A stretch of 64,000 nt of DNA from Ga0077555 sp963746315 (GTDB lineage: Bacteria > Pseudomonadota > Alphaproteobacteria > Rhizobiales > Hyphomicrobiaceae), in assembly GCA_963746315.1 (NCBI GenBank), contig CAVVAR010000012.1:434001-498000 (forward strand). Direction: 5' to 3'. Positions 1 through 8,194 of the stretch are shown here, piece by piece. Numbering within the stretch: position 1 is the stretch's first letter; each line of letters begins with the position of its first letter. The translations under genes and the position numbers were made by a program. Under the pieces are notes generated by a model. That model did not search any database and had not been told where the DNA came from. It saw only the letters and a program-made list of their open reading frames with translations.

Positions 1-176
1 GAGCCGCGCTCGCCTTCATTGCAATGGCTGCGGTCCAGGCGAGCCGCGGCAATGTCCTGCCGCCGGCCACGACGGCCCTTTGGTATGCAGCGAGCCTACT
101 TCTCGGGCGCGAAATGCCAAGCGCCGGCGACATCGAGGATCCGGGCGCGCATGCTTGAGGCGATTCGCGATTGTCG
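1..176. other. No gene seen at the window edge
   Basis: This 176-base stretch downstream of the MetK-like gene has no reading frame with family-like composition on either strand. The frames that cross it are shadows of the MetK-like gene. A neighbouring gene may begin outside the window. Confidence 0.4.
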
Positions 177-1346
177 TCATTCTCCGAGCTGGCGGATAAG
201 GCTGTCGATCGGCCCTGCGACTTCCCAAGGCAAATCGAGATCCATCCTGCCCATGTGGCCGAATGCTGCGAGATTGGTGAAAAACCGCCCGCCTCCCTCC
301 CGCGGCCTCTCGGCCAACCGGAGCACGCTCATAAGGGCAGCCGCGTCGAAATCCATCGCAGCCCTCAGCGCAGAGCCAATCCGGTCGTCCGGCACCCTGC
401 CCGAGCCGAACGTATCGATTTCGACGCTGACGGGGCGCGTCCTTCCCTGGCAATAGCTTATCTGCACCTCGCACTCGGTTGCGAGCTCGGCGGCGACGAC
501 CATCCTCGCGGCGAGGCGGGCAGCATAGGCCCCGATCCGGTCGATCCGGGACGGGTCCTTGCCGCTCAACGCCGCTCCACTATGACGGCTGAAGCCGCCG
601 TACGTGTCGATGTCGTTCTTTCGGCCGGTGAGACCCGCATGGCGCAAAGGCCCGCCAACGGCCGATCCGCCATCCGGATTGACCGCCACATTTGCCTCAG
701 TGCAGAGACTGATACCGGCCCTGGCGAGCGTAGGCTCGACGACCCGTTTGCGCAGCTCCTCCGAGAGCCCCGACGGCAAGCGCGCATGCTGCCGGAAAGC
801 TGTCGATAGCGTCACAGCCTCGACGGCAACGGGTTTGCGATCAATAAAGCGGACGGCGACCTGAGCCTGGCCGTCGGGGTGAAGAACGTCGAACTCGCCG
901 GACCTTAGGTCACAGAGTCGCCTCACCATGTCGTGCGCTAGCGCGATCGGCATTGGCAGCATTTCTGGCGTGTGCCGGCATGCATAGCCGAACAAGGTCG
1001 CATTCACGATCGCCGACGCCCCGCCCGCGCTGCTCCGGGACGACGCGTCGGCTCGCGCCGGCGCCACCGATGAGAGGACCGTGACCGTCTCGGCGTTGAA
1101 TTCGGCCTCACGGTAGCCCGTCTCGTTGAGCACGGAGCGCACGACACCCGGGAAGTCGACGTGACTCGAGGCTGCCGAATGCGTGGCGAGGAACACGATG
1201 CCCGAGGCAATCGCACACTCGGCATTGACCCGCGCGGCCGCGTCGCGCGCGAGAAAGGCATCGACGATGGCATCGCTGATGCGGTCGCAGAGCTTGTCCG
1301 GATGACCATCGGTGACCGATGTCGAGGTCAGAACGAAGTTCTGCAT
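177..1346 (-). CDS. MetK-like S-adenosylmethionine synthetase paralogue, probably altered or inactive
   Basis: The 389-residue protein has the full length of methionine adenosyltransferase, which makes SAM from ATP and methionine. GHPDKLCDRISDAIVDA near the N-terminus, LTGRKNDIDTYGG and SGKDPSRIDR are well kept. Three active-site blocks are not. The GAGDQG loop reads SAGGAS. The PDxKxQ lysine block reads PDGQAQ. GGPMGDxGLTGRK reads GGPLRHAGLTGRK. Aligned by eye, residues equal to E. coli Asp118, Lys165 and Asp238 are lost. The start at 1346 is preceded by AAGGAGG at a 5-nt gap; an earlier in-frame ATG at 1367 is less likely. It lies 51 nt downstream of the P-type ATPase gene and is probably co-transcribed with it. 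It is unlikely to be the cell's housekeeping MetK. A regulatory or different adenosyl-transfer role is possible but unproven. Confidence 0.85.
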   Translation of the reverse strand: MQNFVLTSTSVTDGHPDKLCDRISDAIVDAFLARDAAARVNAECAIASGIVFLATHSAASSHVDFPGVVRSVLNETGYREAEFNAETVTVLSSVAPARADASSRSSAGGASAIVNATLFGYACRHTPEMLPMPIALAHDMVRRLCDLRSGEFDVLHPDGQAQVAVRFIDRKPVAVEAVTLSTAFRQHARLPSGLSEELRKRVVEPTLARAGISLCTEANVAVNPDGGSAVGGPLRHAGLTGRKNDIDTYGGFSRHSGAALSGKDPSRIDRIGAYAARLAARMVVAAELATECEVQISYCQGRTRPVSVEIDTFGSGRVPDDRIGSALRAAMDFDAAALMSVLRLAERPREGGGRFFTNLAAFGHMGRMDLDLPWEVAGPIDSLIRQLGE

Positions 1347-1397
1347 CAGCTCCTCCTTCGTACACACCCGCGCCGTTGGCCGGTAAGACGTGCCGCA

Positions 1398-4300
1398 CTA
1401 TGCGCGTGCGGATTCATGGAGTTCTCTTGTGAGGTGGATACGCCCCGCCATTAGAGCCTCATTCGCTGCGAAGCTCGCAAGTCCAGCACCTCCAGCTACG
1501 ACAAGATCAACGAGGCTCGGCGGCGCGATCCCAAGCAGCCGGCGCAGCGTCGGCGAGGCGAATGCCAACGTCTGCAGTCCGGTTGCACCTGCCAGGGCAG
1601 CATTCAAGGTACTGTTACCGAAGAGCGCGCGACCGCCGAGCGGCTCGAACCTGTCGTGGCGGCAAGCCAGCGCATGCAGGAGCTGGGCAGTGACCAGGCT
1701 CAAGAACGTGATCGAGCGAGTCTGCGGTCCCGGCCCGTATCGCACGAGGCCATAGGAATGTGCACCGAGCACGCCACCCGCGATGATCGCGCTCTCGAGC
1801 GCCCCGTGCCTGAGATCGGACATGGTCAGCAGTGGTTCCTTTGGCGACCTGGGCGGCCTGCTCATGATGTCCGGTTCGGGCGGTTCGAACGCGAGCCCCA
1901 GCGCCGGCAGGATGTCGGTGACCAAGTTGAGCCAAAGGAGCTCGAGCGGGGTCTCCAGTTGGTCGCCTGCAATCAGCGACTCGGCGACGAGCACGATGAT
2001 CTCGCTGAAATTGGTCGAGATCAGATAATGGACGGCCTTGCGGATGTTGGACAGGATGGCCCGTCCCTGCTCGACGCCGTCTGCGATAGCTCCCAGGCCC
2101 TGGCCATCGACGATGATGTCGGCGACGTCGCGCGCGGCCGTCGCGCTGTCGCGACCGACGGCGATGGCGATGTCCGCCGCCCTAAGCGCAGGCGCATCAT
2201 TGAAACCGTCGCCACTCATGCCGACGACGAGCCCCGATGACTGTAGCGCCTTGACGATACGGAGCTTCCGACTGGGAGGCACGCGAGCGAAGACGTCCGT
2301 CGACCGCGCGATGGCGGCGAGCAGATCGGGCCGAAGGCGCTCGAGATCCTGGGACTCGAGGACTCGGAGCGGCTGGTCTCCATTCAGCCCGATCTCCGCA
2401 GCAACAGCGTGGGCCGTGGCCGCTTGGTCGCCTGTGATCATGATCGGTCGGATGCCCGCCGCTCGCAGCCGCGCGATGAGACTCTTGACCTCGGGCGCCA
2501 CCGGATCCTTGAGCGCAGCGGCGCCAAGCCAGACGAGCTCATCGTCCAAACCTCCGTCGCCCTGGCGTTCAGCGGAGGCGAACCCCAGCACGCGCAAACC
2601 CCGGCCTGCCAGCTCGTCATTGGCGCCCTGAATGCGTCGCCGGTCCTCGGGCGCGAGCCTCCGGACCTGCCCCCGCTGGGGCATGACGCTCTGGCACATT
2701 GAAAGTATCTGCGCCGGATCGCCCTTGACGGCCACGAGCCTGCGGCCGGCCCGGCTGTCGTGGACGGAGCGCATGAAGCGGTCAGTCTCGGACCGGTAGG
2801 AGATCGAGGTCAAGCGCCAACGCTGGCGCAATGCGAACGGATCGATGCCATGATCGAGAGCGCCCTGCGCAAGTGCCGCCTCGGTCGAGGAACCTTTCGG
2901 CACCACGCGATCTGCTCGCCGTTCGAACTCTACCTCGCTGCAGAGAACGGCGATCTCCAGCATCCGACGGATCTCCTGTGGGAGGGTGGCATTCCGGTCG
3001 CGGTCGCGCGCGTCGAAGAGCGTGGACGTCTGACCGGCATGCAGTTGCTCGAGGCGCATACGGTTCTCGGTCAGCGTGCCCGTCTTGTCGAAGCAGACGA
3101 CCTGCATAGAGCCGAGCCCCTCCACTGCCTCGAGACGGCGGACGATGACGCCCTTGCGGCGGAGCTCGCCGAGCCCTAGCGCCAGTGTCGTCGTAGCGGT
3201 AACGGGCAGGCCCTCGGGAACGGCCGCGACAGCCAGGGCGACCGCACTCTTGAGCATGCTGAGAAATGGGCGTCCACCTAAGAAGCCCGTCAGGAAGAAC
3301 GCGCCGCACGCTGCCAGAGACACGAGCGCCAGCTTAGAGCCCAGATTGTCGAGGTCGCGTTCCAGTGGTGTGCGCGGCGTATCGATAGCTCGCGTCTCAA
3401 GGTCGATGCGGCCGACCTCGGTCCGCGCGCCCGAGGCCACGACAACGGCCCTGCCGGCGCCGCTAACAATGAAGGATCCTTTGTGCACGAGGTTTCGCCG
3501 ATCCGCGAGGGGGGTCCCCGGACTGCATATTACCTCGGCTACCTTCTCGACGGGCTCGCTTTCACCGGTGAGAAGCGCCTCGTTCGCAACGAGCTGCTCG
3601 CTCGAGACCAGACGGGCGTCGGCCGCGACGACGACGTTCGGCTTTAACAAAAGAATGTCACCCGGGACGATATCCTCTTGACGCGCCAATGTGCCGTTGC
3701 CAGAGCGCAAGACCGGCACGAGGTTCGACTGCGGCGCCGTCATACTGCGGATAATGCGCTCCGATCCGCTTTCAGTAGCAAATCCGATGGTCGCGTTGCC
3801 GCCGATGACGGCAACCGTGACGGCGGCATCGAGAAATTCGCCGGTCAGAATCGAGACCGCCGAGGCACCGAGCAGCATGCCGACCGGCAAGCCCTTGAAC
3901 TGGCGCCCGAGGATCGCAAGGGGGCTGGTCGGTGGGCGGGATTCGATGGCATTCGGGCCATTCAGGCGCAGACGCTCATGTGCGTCCCCGGCCGAGAGGC
4001 CATGAGCTGCATCGGCTGCCAGCGATCGCAGCACGGCGTCGACTGACATCGCGTGCCAGTCGTTGTCCATCGGAGATCGGCCTCCCTCCCTGTGGCGGCT
4101 GTACCGGCGACTGGACTTCCTCGGCGTATCAGGCGAGCCCTCGGCTATGAGGGTCTTGGGTGCTCGGTGATGTGTCGCAAGCACCGCTTTGCGCCCTACC
4201 GTGCTTGCACCAGGCTTCGGCCCTATTGCCTGGCATGCAGCGTTCGCAGCTGGGCCAAGTGCCATGTCGAAGGCTGCGCCGATACGATCGAGGACCTCAG

Positions 4301-4550
4301 AATGGTCGAGTGACGGATCGAACTCGATCAGAGCGCGGCCGGTGAGGCTGCTCGCTTTGACCTTTCGCAGGCCCTGAATGCAACCAAGCGAAATCTCCAG
4401 CGACGCGGCGTGACGCTCATCCCGGAAGATGCCATCGATCTCGACCCTGAGCCGTCCCGGTACCCGACAGTGGACGGCACGTATCCGATAACGGCGGCTC
4501 GCAGGACGAACGTGCCTGGTAGTGCCTCGTGTCGTGCTGTCGAGTGTCAT
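1398..4550 (-). CDS. P-type ATPase of the P2 (Ca2+/Mg2+-type) class with N-terminal HMA-like domain
   Basis: ATP-driven cation pump of the inner membrane, 1050 residues. About residues 25-95 resemble a metal-binding-like HMA fold without a CxxC motif, followed by a basic linker. The usual P2 N-domain begins near residue 161 (MDNDWHAMSVDAVL). Then come TGES (328-331, actuator), PEGLP (445-449, M4), DKTGTLT with phospho-Asp488, and GDGFNDAP (780-787). M5 has STNFSEI and M6 has LLWLNLVTDILPALGLAFEP, close to the SERCA type, which suggests Ca2+ or another divalent ion. An internal ATG at 4070 follows GGGAGGGAGG, so a shorter form without the HMA-like domain could be made. The downstream partner is the MetK-like gene, and the divergent neighbours include an MgtE-like transporter. 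The class is certain; the ion is inferred. Confidence 0.9.
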   Translation of the reverse strand: MTLDSTTRGTTRHVRPASRRYRIRAVHCRVPGRLRVEIDGIFRDERHAASLEISLGCIQGLRKVKASSLTGRALIEFDPSLDHSEVLDRIGAAFDMALGPAANAACQAIGPKPGASTVGRKAVLATHHRAPKTLIAEGSPDTPRKSSRRYSRHREGGRSPMDNDWHAMSVDAVLRSLAADAAHGLSAGDAHERLRLNGPNAIESRPPTSPLAILGRQFKGLPVGMLLGASAVSILTGEFLDAAVTVAVIGGNATIGFATESGSERIIRSMTAPQSNLVPVLRSGNGTLARQEDIVPGDILLLKPNVVVAADARLVSSEQLVANEALLTGESEPVEKVAEVICSPGTPLADRRNLVHKGSFIVSGAGRAVVVASGARTEVGRIDLETRAIDTPRTPLERDLDNLGSKLALVSLAACGAFFLTGFLGGRPFLSMLKSAVALAVAAVPEGLPVTATTTLALGLGELRRKGVIVRRLEAVEGLGSMQVVCFDKTGTLTENRMRLEQLHAGQTSTLFDARDRDRNATLPQEIRRMLEIAVLCSEVEFERRADRVVPKGSSTEAALAQGALDHGIDPFALRQRWRLTSISYRSETDRFMRSVHDSRAGRRLVAVKGDPAQILSMCQSVMPQRGQVRRLAPEDRRRIQGANDELAGRGLRVLGFASAERQGDGGLDDELVWLGAAALKDPVAPEVKSLIARLRAAGIRPIMITGDQAATAHAVAAEIGLNGDQPLRVLESQDLERLRPDLLAAIARSTDVFARVPPSRKLRIVKALQSSGLVVGMSGDGFNDAPALRAADIAIAVGRDSATAARDVADIIVDGQGLGAIADGVEQGRAILSNIRKAVHYLISTNFSEIIVLVAESLIAGDQLETPLELLWLNLVTDILPALGLAFEPPEPDIMSRPPRSPKEPLLTMSDLRHGALESAIIAGGVLGAHSYGLVRYGPGPQTRSITFLSLVTAQLLHALACRHDRFEPLGGRALFGNSTLNAALAGATGLQTLAFASPTLRRLLGIAPPSLVDLVVAGGAGLASFAANEALMAGRIHLTRELHESARA

Positions 4551-4807
4551 CCGAAGTGCACAGGCCTGCGCAAAGATCTGCCCGGAAGAGTGAACCGCCG
4601 CCTCACGACAGGAACATGACGCATGGTGTCCGCACCGTCAGTTGGATCGGCTGCTGGTCAAGGTGACGCCATGCAGAACTCTCTCCTTTGCGCCGCGTCA
4701 AGGAAAGTGCGCGCGGGGCACCTCATCAAGAGACATGGTTATTAGATGTGACCGGATTTGAGCGCAGCCGCGCATCTGGTCGGCCTCTGGCTGTCGAGGA
4801 GGATGCC

Positions 4808-5542
4808 GTGAAGAAACCGCTGACCAAAGCGCCCCGCAAGAAGTCGGTGCCGCTCGGAGCCGAAGCCGCCGGATTGCGAGACCGCATTGTCGATACCGTC
4901 AAGAACATCGATCGGTACGAAACCTTGGTGACGGATGAAGTGCGCAAGTCGGTCTCAGGCTCGCTGCGGGCGGGCGGCGCTATGGTCGGCGACACTGTCG
5001 GAGTTGTCGAGCAGACCGTTCGTGGCTCGCTGGAGGCGACGATGGCGAGCGGCACCGGCGTTCTGGTCGCAGTCAAGGCCGTCGCAAAAGGTATTATTCT
5101 GGGCATCTCCGACGCGGGCGGCGACTTGGCGACGGCCGCGCTGACCACCGTGCGGGCAACCGTTCAAGCCACGGCCGATTCTGGCGCAGACATTACCGCT
5201 GCGGCATGGCGTGCGATCGGCGGGGTCGTCGAGGCAGGCACTGAGGCCGGTGCCAACGTCGCCCAACTCGTCTCATCAGGAGCCCAAGGGGCCTTGGAGG
5301 CTGGAGTCGACGCAAGCGGCAAGGCTGGCGCTATGGTTCAATCGAGCCTCACCGGATTTTGGCGCTCCATGGCGAGCATCTTTGAAGGGCAAGCCGAGCC
5401 AGCCCGGGCCAGAACCGCAACCGCCGCGCCTGGAGCCAAGCGGCCATCTCGGTCGCTGCGCGACACGAAAAAGAAGGTCGTTGGAGCGGCTTCAAGCGCG
5501 CGCTCGGCCAGGAAGAAGCCAAGCATTCGACGCGCCCGGTGA
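4808..5542 (+). CDS. Ala/Gly-rich helical protein with basic tail, unknown function
   Basis: I do not recognise this family. The GTG start at 4808 follows GAGGAGG by 5 nt and gives 244 residues; the frame is open from 4688. The first 20 residues are Lys-rich. Residues about 30-190 are a long run of Ala, Gly, Thr, Ser and Val with spaced Asp/Glu, compatible with long amphipathic helices, and with loosely repeated AG-x-x-A and SGAD-type units. The last 45 residues are Arg/Lys/Ala/Ser-rich, like histone H1 or PhaF tails. No signal peptide or true membrane segment is clear. Its stop lies just before the MgtE-like gene, so the two are probably one operon. A phasin-like or nucleoid-associated role is possible but speculative. 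Confidence 0.7.
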   Translation: MKKPLTKAPRKKSVPLGAEAAGLRDRIVDTVKNIDRYETLVTDEVRKSVSGSLRAGGAMVGDTVGVVEQTVRGSLEATMASGTGVLVAVKAVAKGIILGISDAGGDLATAALTTVRATVQATADSGADITAAAWRAIGGVVEAGTEAGANVAQLVSSGAQGALEAGVDASGKAGAMVQSSLTGFWRSMASIFEGQAEPARARTATAAPGAKRPSRSLRDTKKKVVGAASSARSARKKPSIRRAR

Positions 5543-5598
5543 GTGAAGTCTTCCTCGAGGGGAAGCGGTCTTCAGCTAACGGCGTCGGAGGAGAGACG

Positions 5599-6636
5599 AT
5601 GGATGACACATCGTCAGGCAGAGCGTCAGGTGCCGTGCCAGACGACCAGCCCACCCGGGGCGGCGGCGAGACGGCGCAATTGCACGTCGTGTCAGGCCTT
5701 CCCGTTGTCAGGACAGACGAGACGGTGGGCGAAGTACGCGAGCGCTTGCTGCGGGAGACGTACGATCTCTCGGACATCGTCATCGTCATCGATAAGCAAG
5801 GAAGATACGCGGGCGCTGCCTCGATCGGAGATGTCCTGACGCATGAGGCACGAGAGCAAGTCAACGCGATCGTCCGGTCCGATTGGCCGAGCGTTGCCCA
5901 CGACCTCGATCAGGAGAAGGCTGTCGAGACGGCGATCCTGGCCGGCGTTTCGACACTGCCCGTCGTCGATGACGAGCAGCGTCCGATAGGTGGCATTCCA
6001 GCGAGCGCACTGCTCGCCGTCCTCGCGGCAGAGCACCGGGAGGATATGCACAGGATGGCTGGCATCTTGCGGGAGAACTCGCACAACCGCCACGCGCTCG
6101 AGGGCTCACCGGTGGCCCGCTTCAAGCTCCGCCTGCCATGGCTGCTGGTGGGCTTTATCCTCAGCGGTGCCGGCACGGCGGTAATGGCCGGCTTCGAGGC
6201 AGTCCTGAAGAGCCACATCGCTGTCGCATTCTTCATTCCGGCCCTCGTCTATCTCACCGACGCGATCGGCACCCAAACAGAGGCCGTCGCCGTGCGTGGA
6301 TTATCCGTAGCCGAGAAGCCGCTGGCTGAAATCCTCGTGCGGGAGATCGCGACCGGTGGGTTGATCGGCGGTACGCTGGGGTCCCTGGCCTTCGTCGGTA
6401 TCTGGCTTGCGTTCGGAGATGCGAAGTTGGCGCTTGGTGTTGGTCTCTCGCTGCTCGTGGCAGGCACCCTGGCCTGCGCTATCGGCTTGGTCCTTCCTTG
6501 GGCCCTCTCGCGGCTGGGCATCGACCCCGCGCTCGGCACGGGTCCCGTCGCAACGATCTTTCAGGATGTGCTGACGCTGGTCGTCTACTTTTATCTCATA
6601 ACGATCCTCATCGGCGCCGCTCCTGATTCAGGCTAG
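5599..6636 (+). CDS. MgtE-like divalent cation transporter with CBS domains, lacking the N-domain
   Basis: Predicted inner-membrane Mg2+ or other divalent-ion channel. Two CBS-like segments cover roughly residues 30-150 (VIDKQGRYAGAASIGDVL and STLPVVDDEQRPIGGI). From about residue 180 there are five hydrophobic segments with MgtE-family blocks, including FIPALVYLTDAIGTQTEA and LGTGPVATIFQD. The typical N-terminal MgtE_N domain is missing, so the 345-residue protein is about 100 residues shorter than classical MgtE. GGAGGAGAG lies just upstream of the ATG at 5599. A GTG at 5539 overlapping the previous stop would add 20 residues. It probably shares an operon with the upstream Ala/Gly-rich gene. 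The family is clear; the ion is not proven. Confidence 0.85.
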   Translation: MDDTSSGRASGAVPDDQPTRGGGETAQLHVVSGLPVVRTDETVGEVRERLLRETYDLSDIVIVIDKQGRYAGAASIGDVLTHEAREQVNAIVRSDWPSVAHDLDQEKAVETAILAGVSTLPVVDDEQRPIGGIPASALLAVLAAEHREDMHRMAGILRENSHNRHALEGSPVARFKLRLPWLLVGFILSGAGTAVMAGFEAVLKSHIAVAFFIPALVYLTDAIGTQTEAVAVRGLSVAEKPLAEILVREIATGGLIGGTLGSLAFVGIWLAFGDAKLALGVGLSLLVAGTLACAIGLVLPWALSRLGIDPALGTGPVATIFQDVLTLVVYFYLITILIGAAPDSG

Positions 6637-6665
6637 TCGAGCGTGGTTGCGTCTTCTGCCCACGG

Positions 6666-6902
6666 ATGGCCATCGACGACTATCTGAGACTGACCGGTCG
6701 GAGGCCCGGACAGTTCCTGTTCGCAGGTAGAGGTGATCGCGCTGGCCTGACGACCCGACAGTACGCGCGCTTCGTCCAGGAGTGGGTGGCCCTGAGGGCG
6801 GTGCAGCTTCTACTCGGTCATTCCAAGAACGAAAGCACGGTCCGGTATCTCGGGATCGAGGTTGATGATGCGATCGAGATTGCGGAGAAGATTGATATCT
6901 GA
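6666..6902 (+). pseudogene. Tyrosine recombinase (integrase) remnant with internal deletion
   Basis: The 78-residue frame keeps only parts of a phage-type integrase. QFLFAGRGDR and TTRQYARFVQEWVA are followed directly by LRAVQLLLGHSKNESTVRYL, then a tail ending EIAEKIDI. The segment between them, which should hold the HSLRR box, is missing. The related copy at 17.2-20.0 kb still has it (GSHSLRRAKAVLIYQRTG). The conserved LGH and the catalytic Tyr region (STVRYLG) remain. It cannot be functional. Its stop codon overlaps the target duplication of the IS that follows. Confidence 0.8.
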
Positions 6903-6908
6903 GGCAAC
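6901..6908. repeat. Left 8-bp target-site duplication GAGGCAAC
   Basis: GAGGCAAC occurs immediately outside both ends of the IS (6901-6908 and 7947-7954). Eight bases is the usual duplication length for IS1595-family transposition. The left copy overlaps the integrase remnant's stop codon. Confidence 0.9.
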
Positions 6909-6932
6909 GGCTCTGTTTTGACTTGATGTAGG
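6909..6932 (+). repeat. Left terminal inverted repeat of the IS1595-type element
   Basis: These 24 bases match the reverse complement of 7923-7946 without mismatch and mark the left end of the element. Confidence 0.9.
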
Positions 6933-6972
6933 TCGACCCTCTCCGTGTGATTCGCAACGGCGGGGAGGCAGC

Positions 6973-7919
6973 ATGGAAGCCCAGGATTTCCGAGCACTTG
7001 TCGATCAACTTGGCGATCTCACTGAGGTTCAGCGCGCGGCACTTGCGGCGGCGCTCGCCGGACAGAACTCGGCCAACGAGGCGATCGCGATGATCCAGAC
7101 GCGGTTTGCTCTGTCGCCTATCTGTGGGCATTGCAAGTCACAACAATTCTGGAGTTGGGGCATGGCGAGCGGCCTCAAGCGCTACACGTGCCGGGATTGC
7201 AATCGCACATTCAACGCGCTCACCGGCACGCCGCTGGCTCAGCTGCACCGTCGCGATGCGTGGCTCGACTATGCCCGTGCGATGGTCGACCGCACGAGCC
7301 TGCGCAAAGCGGCCGAGCGTGCCGACATCTGCCTCGAAACCTCGTTCCGCTGGCGACATCGGTTCCTGCAGGCGGCGCGCGACAAGCGTCCCTCCGTCGT
7401 CACTGGCATCGTCGAGGCGGACGAGACGTTCATCCTAAAATCGGCGAAGGGATCGAAGCGCATCGTCGGCCGGCCCCAAGAAAGCGCGGCGGCAAGGCAA
7501 AGAAGCTCGGCCTCTCGACCGACGAGCATGACTGTATTCTCGTCGTTCGCGACCGCCACGCGGCGACCACCGACCACGTTCTGCCTGATCTCGAAGGCCG
7601 TACATTCCAAGCGCATCTCAAGCCCGTTGTTGCCACGGACGCCGTGTTGGTCAGTGATGGCCGCGCCGCCTACGGTCAGTTCGCGGACGCCGCCGGCATT
7701 ACGCACATCACCTGCGTTGTAAGCGCTGGCGAACGCGTCCTCGGCAGCTATCACGTGCAGAACGTCAATGCCTATCAGCGCCGGTTCAAAAGCTGGATGG
7801 CTCCGTTCAACGGCGTCGCCTCCTGGTATCTGCCGAGCTACCTCGGCTGGCGCCGCATGATCGAGCGCGATGCGAAATCCATAACGCCACGCCACATCAT
7901 CACCGAAGCATTGGGATAG
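6973..7919 (+). pseudogene. IS1595-family transposase, frameshifted
   Basis: DDE-type transposase. Residues about 50-80 form a zinc ribbon (CGHCK ... CRDC). A first acidic site occurs in IVEADETFI, a second in VLVSDGRAAY, and the C-terminal block is HVQNVNAYQRRFKSWM ... SYLGW, typical of IS1595. The frame opened at 6973 runs to about 7476, and the rest of the protein continues in the frame ending at 7919. The shift lies in a CCCC run at 7474-7477 (GRP before it, RKRGGKAKK after it). No canonical slippery heptamer is present, so this looks like a mutation or sequencing error rather than programmed frameshifting. Confidence 0.85.
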
Positions 7920-7922
7920 TGG

Positions 7923-7946
7923 CCTACATCAAGTCAAAACAGAGCC
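7923..7946 (-). repeat. Right terminal inverted repeat of the IS1595-type element
   Basis: Perfect inverted copy of 6909-6932, starting 4 nt after the transposase stop. Confidence 0.9.
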
Positions 7947-7954
7947 GAGGCAAC
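7947..7954. repeat. Right 8-bp target-site duplication GAGGCAAC
   Basis: Same octamer as 6901-6908, directly outside the right inverted repeat. Confidence 0.9.
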
Positions 7955-8194
7955 AGGTGGAGCGCGGGGGCTCTGCGACTTCGTCATTGCCATGCGGTGG
8001 CTCATGCTCCGATTCCGGACACCGGCCGATCTAAGATCAGTAGGCTGATTGTCGTATTCTTTGATGGCCGCAATTGGGATAGTCTCGAGGTTGGACTGTC
8101 TGTGGTTACGTTTCGGCCGCAGCTGGCGGTTGATTGTGTGGAACAGGGCGATATTGCGTTGGCTCGGCGCAGCCTGCTGTCATAGCGTCCGGGC

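Larger units (their letters stand above)
6909..7946 (+). mobile_element. IS1595-family insertion sequence, 1038 bp
   Basis: The element is bounded by perfect 24-bp terminal inverted repeats at 6909-6932 and 7923-7946 (outer bases GGCTCTGTTTTGACTTGATG). It is flanked by the direct repeat GAGGCAAC. It contains one transposase gene, broken by a frameshift. The intact ends and target duplication indicate a relatively recent insertion next to the integrase remnant. The family is assigned from the transposase zinc ribbon and its C-terminal blocks. Confidence 0.9.

Noticed and set aside
4688..4807. Upstream extension of the Ala/Gly-rich protein to the ATG at 4688
   Set aside because: The GTG at 4808 has a strong GAGGAGG at the right distance; the 40 extra residues have different composition and no upstream site.
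7470..7482. Programmed -1 frameshift in the IS1595 transposase
   Set aside because: The sequence around CCCCAAG does not form an X-XXY-YYZ heptamer in the zero frame, and this IS family normally uses a single frame.
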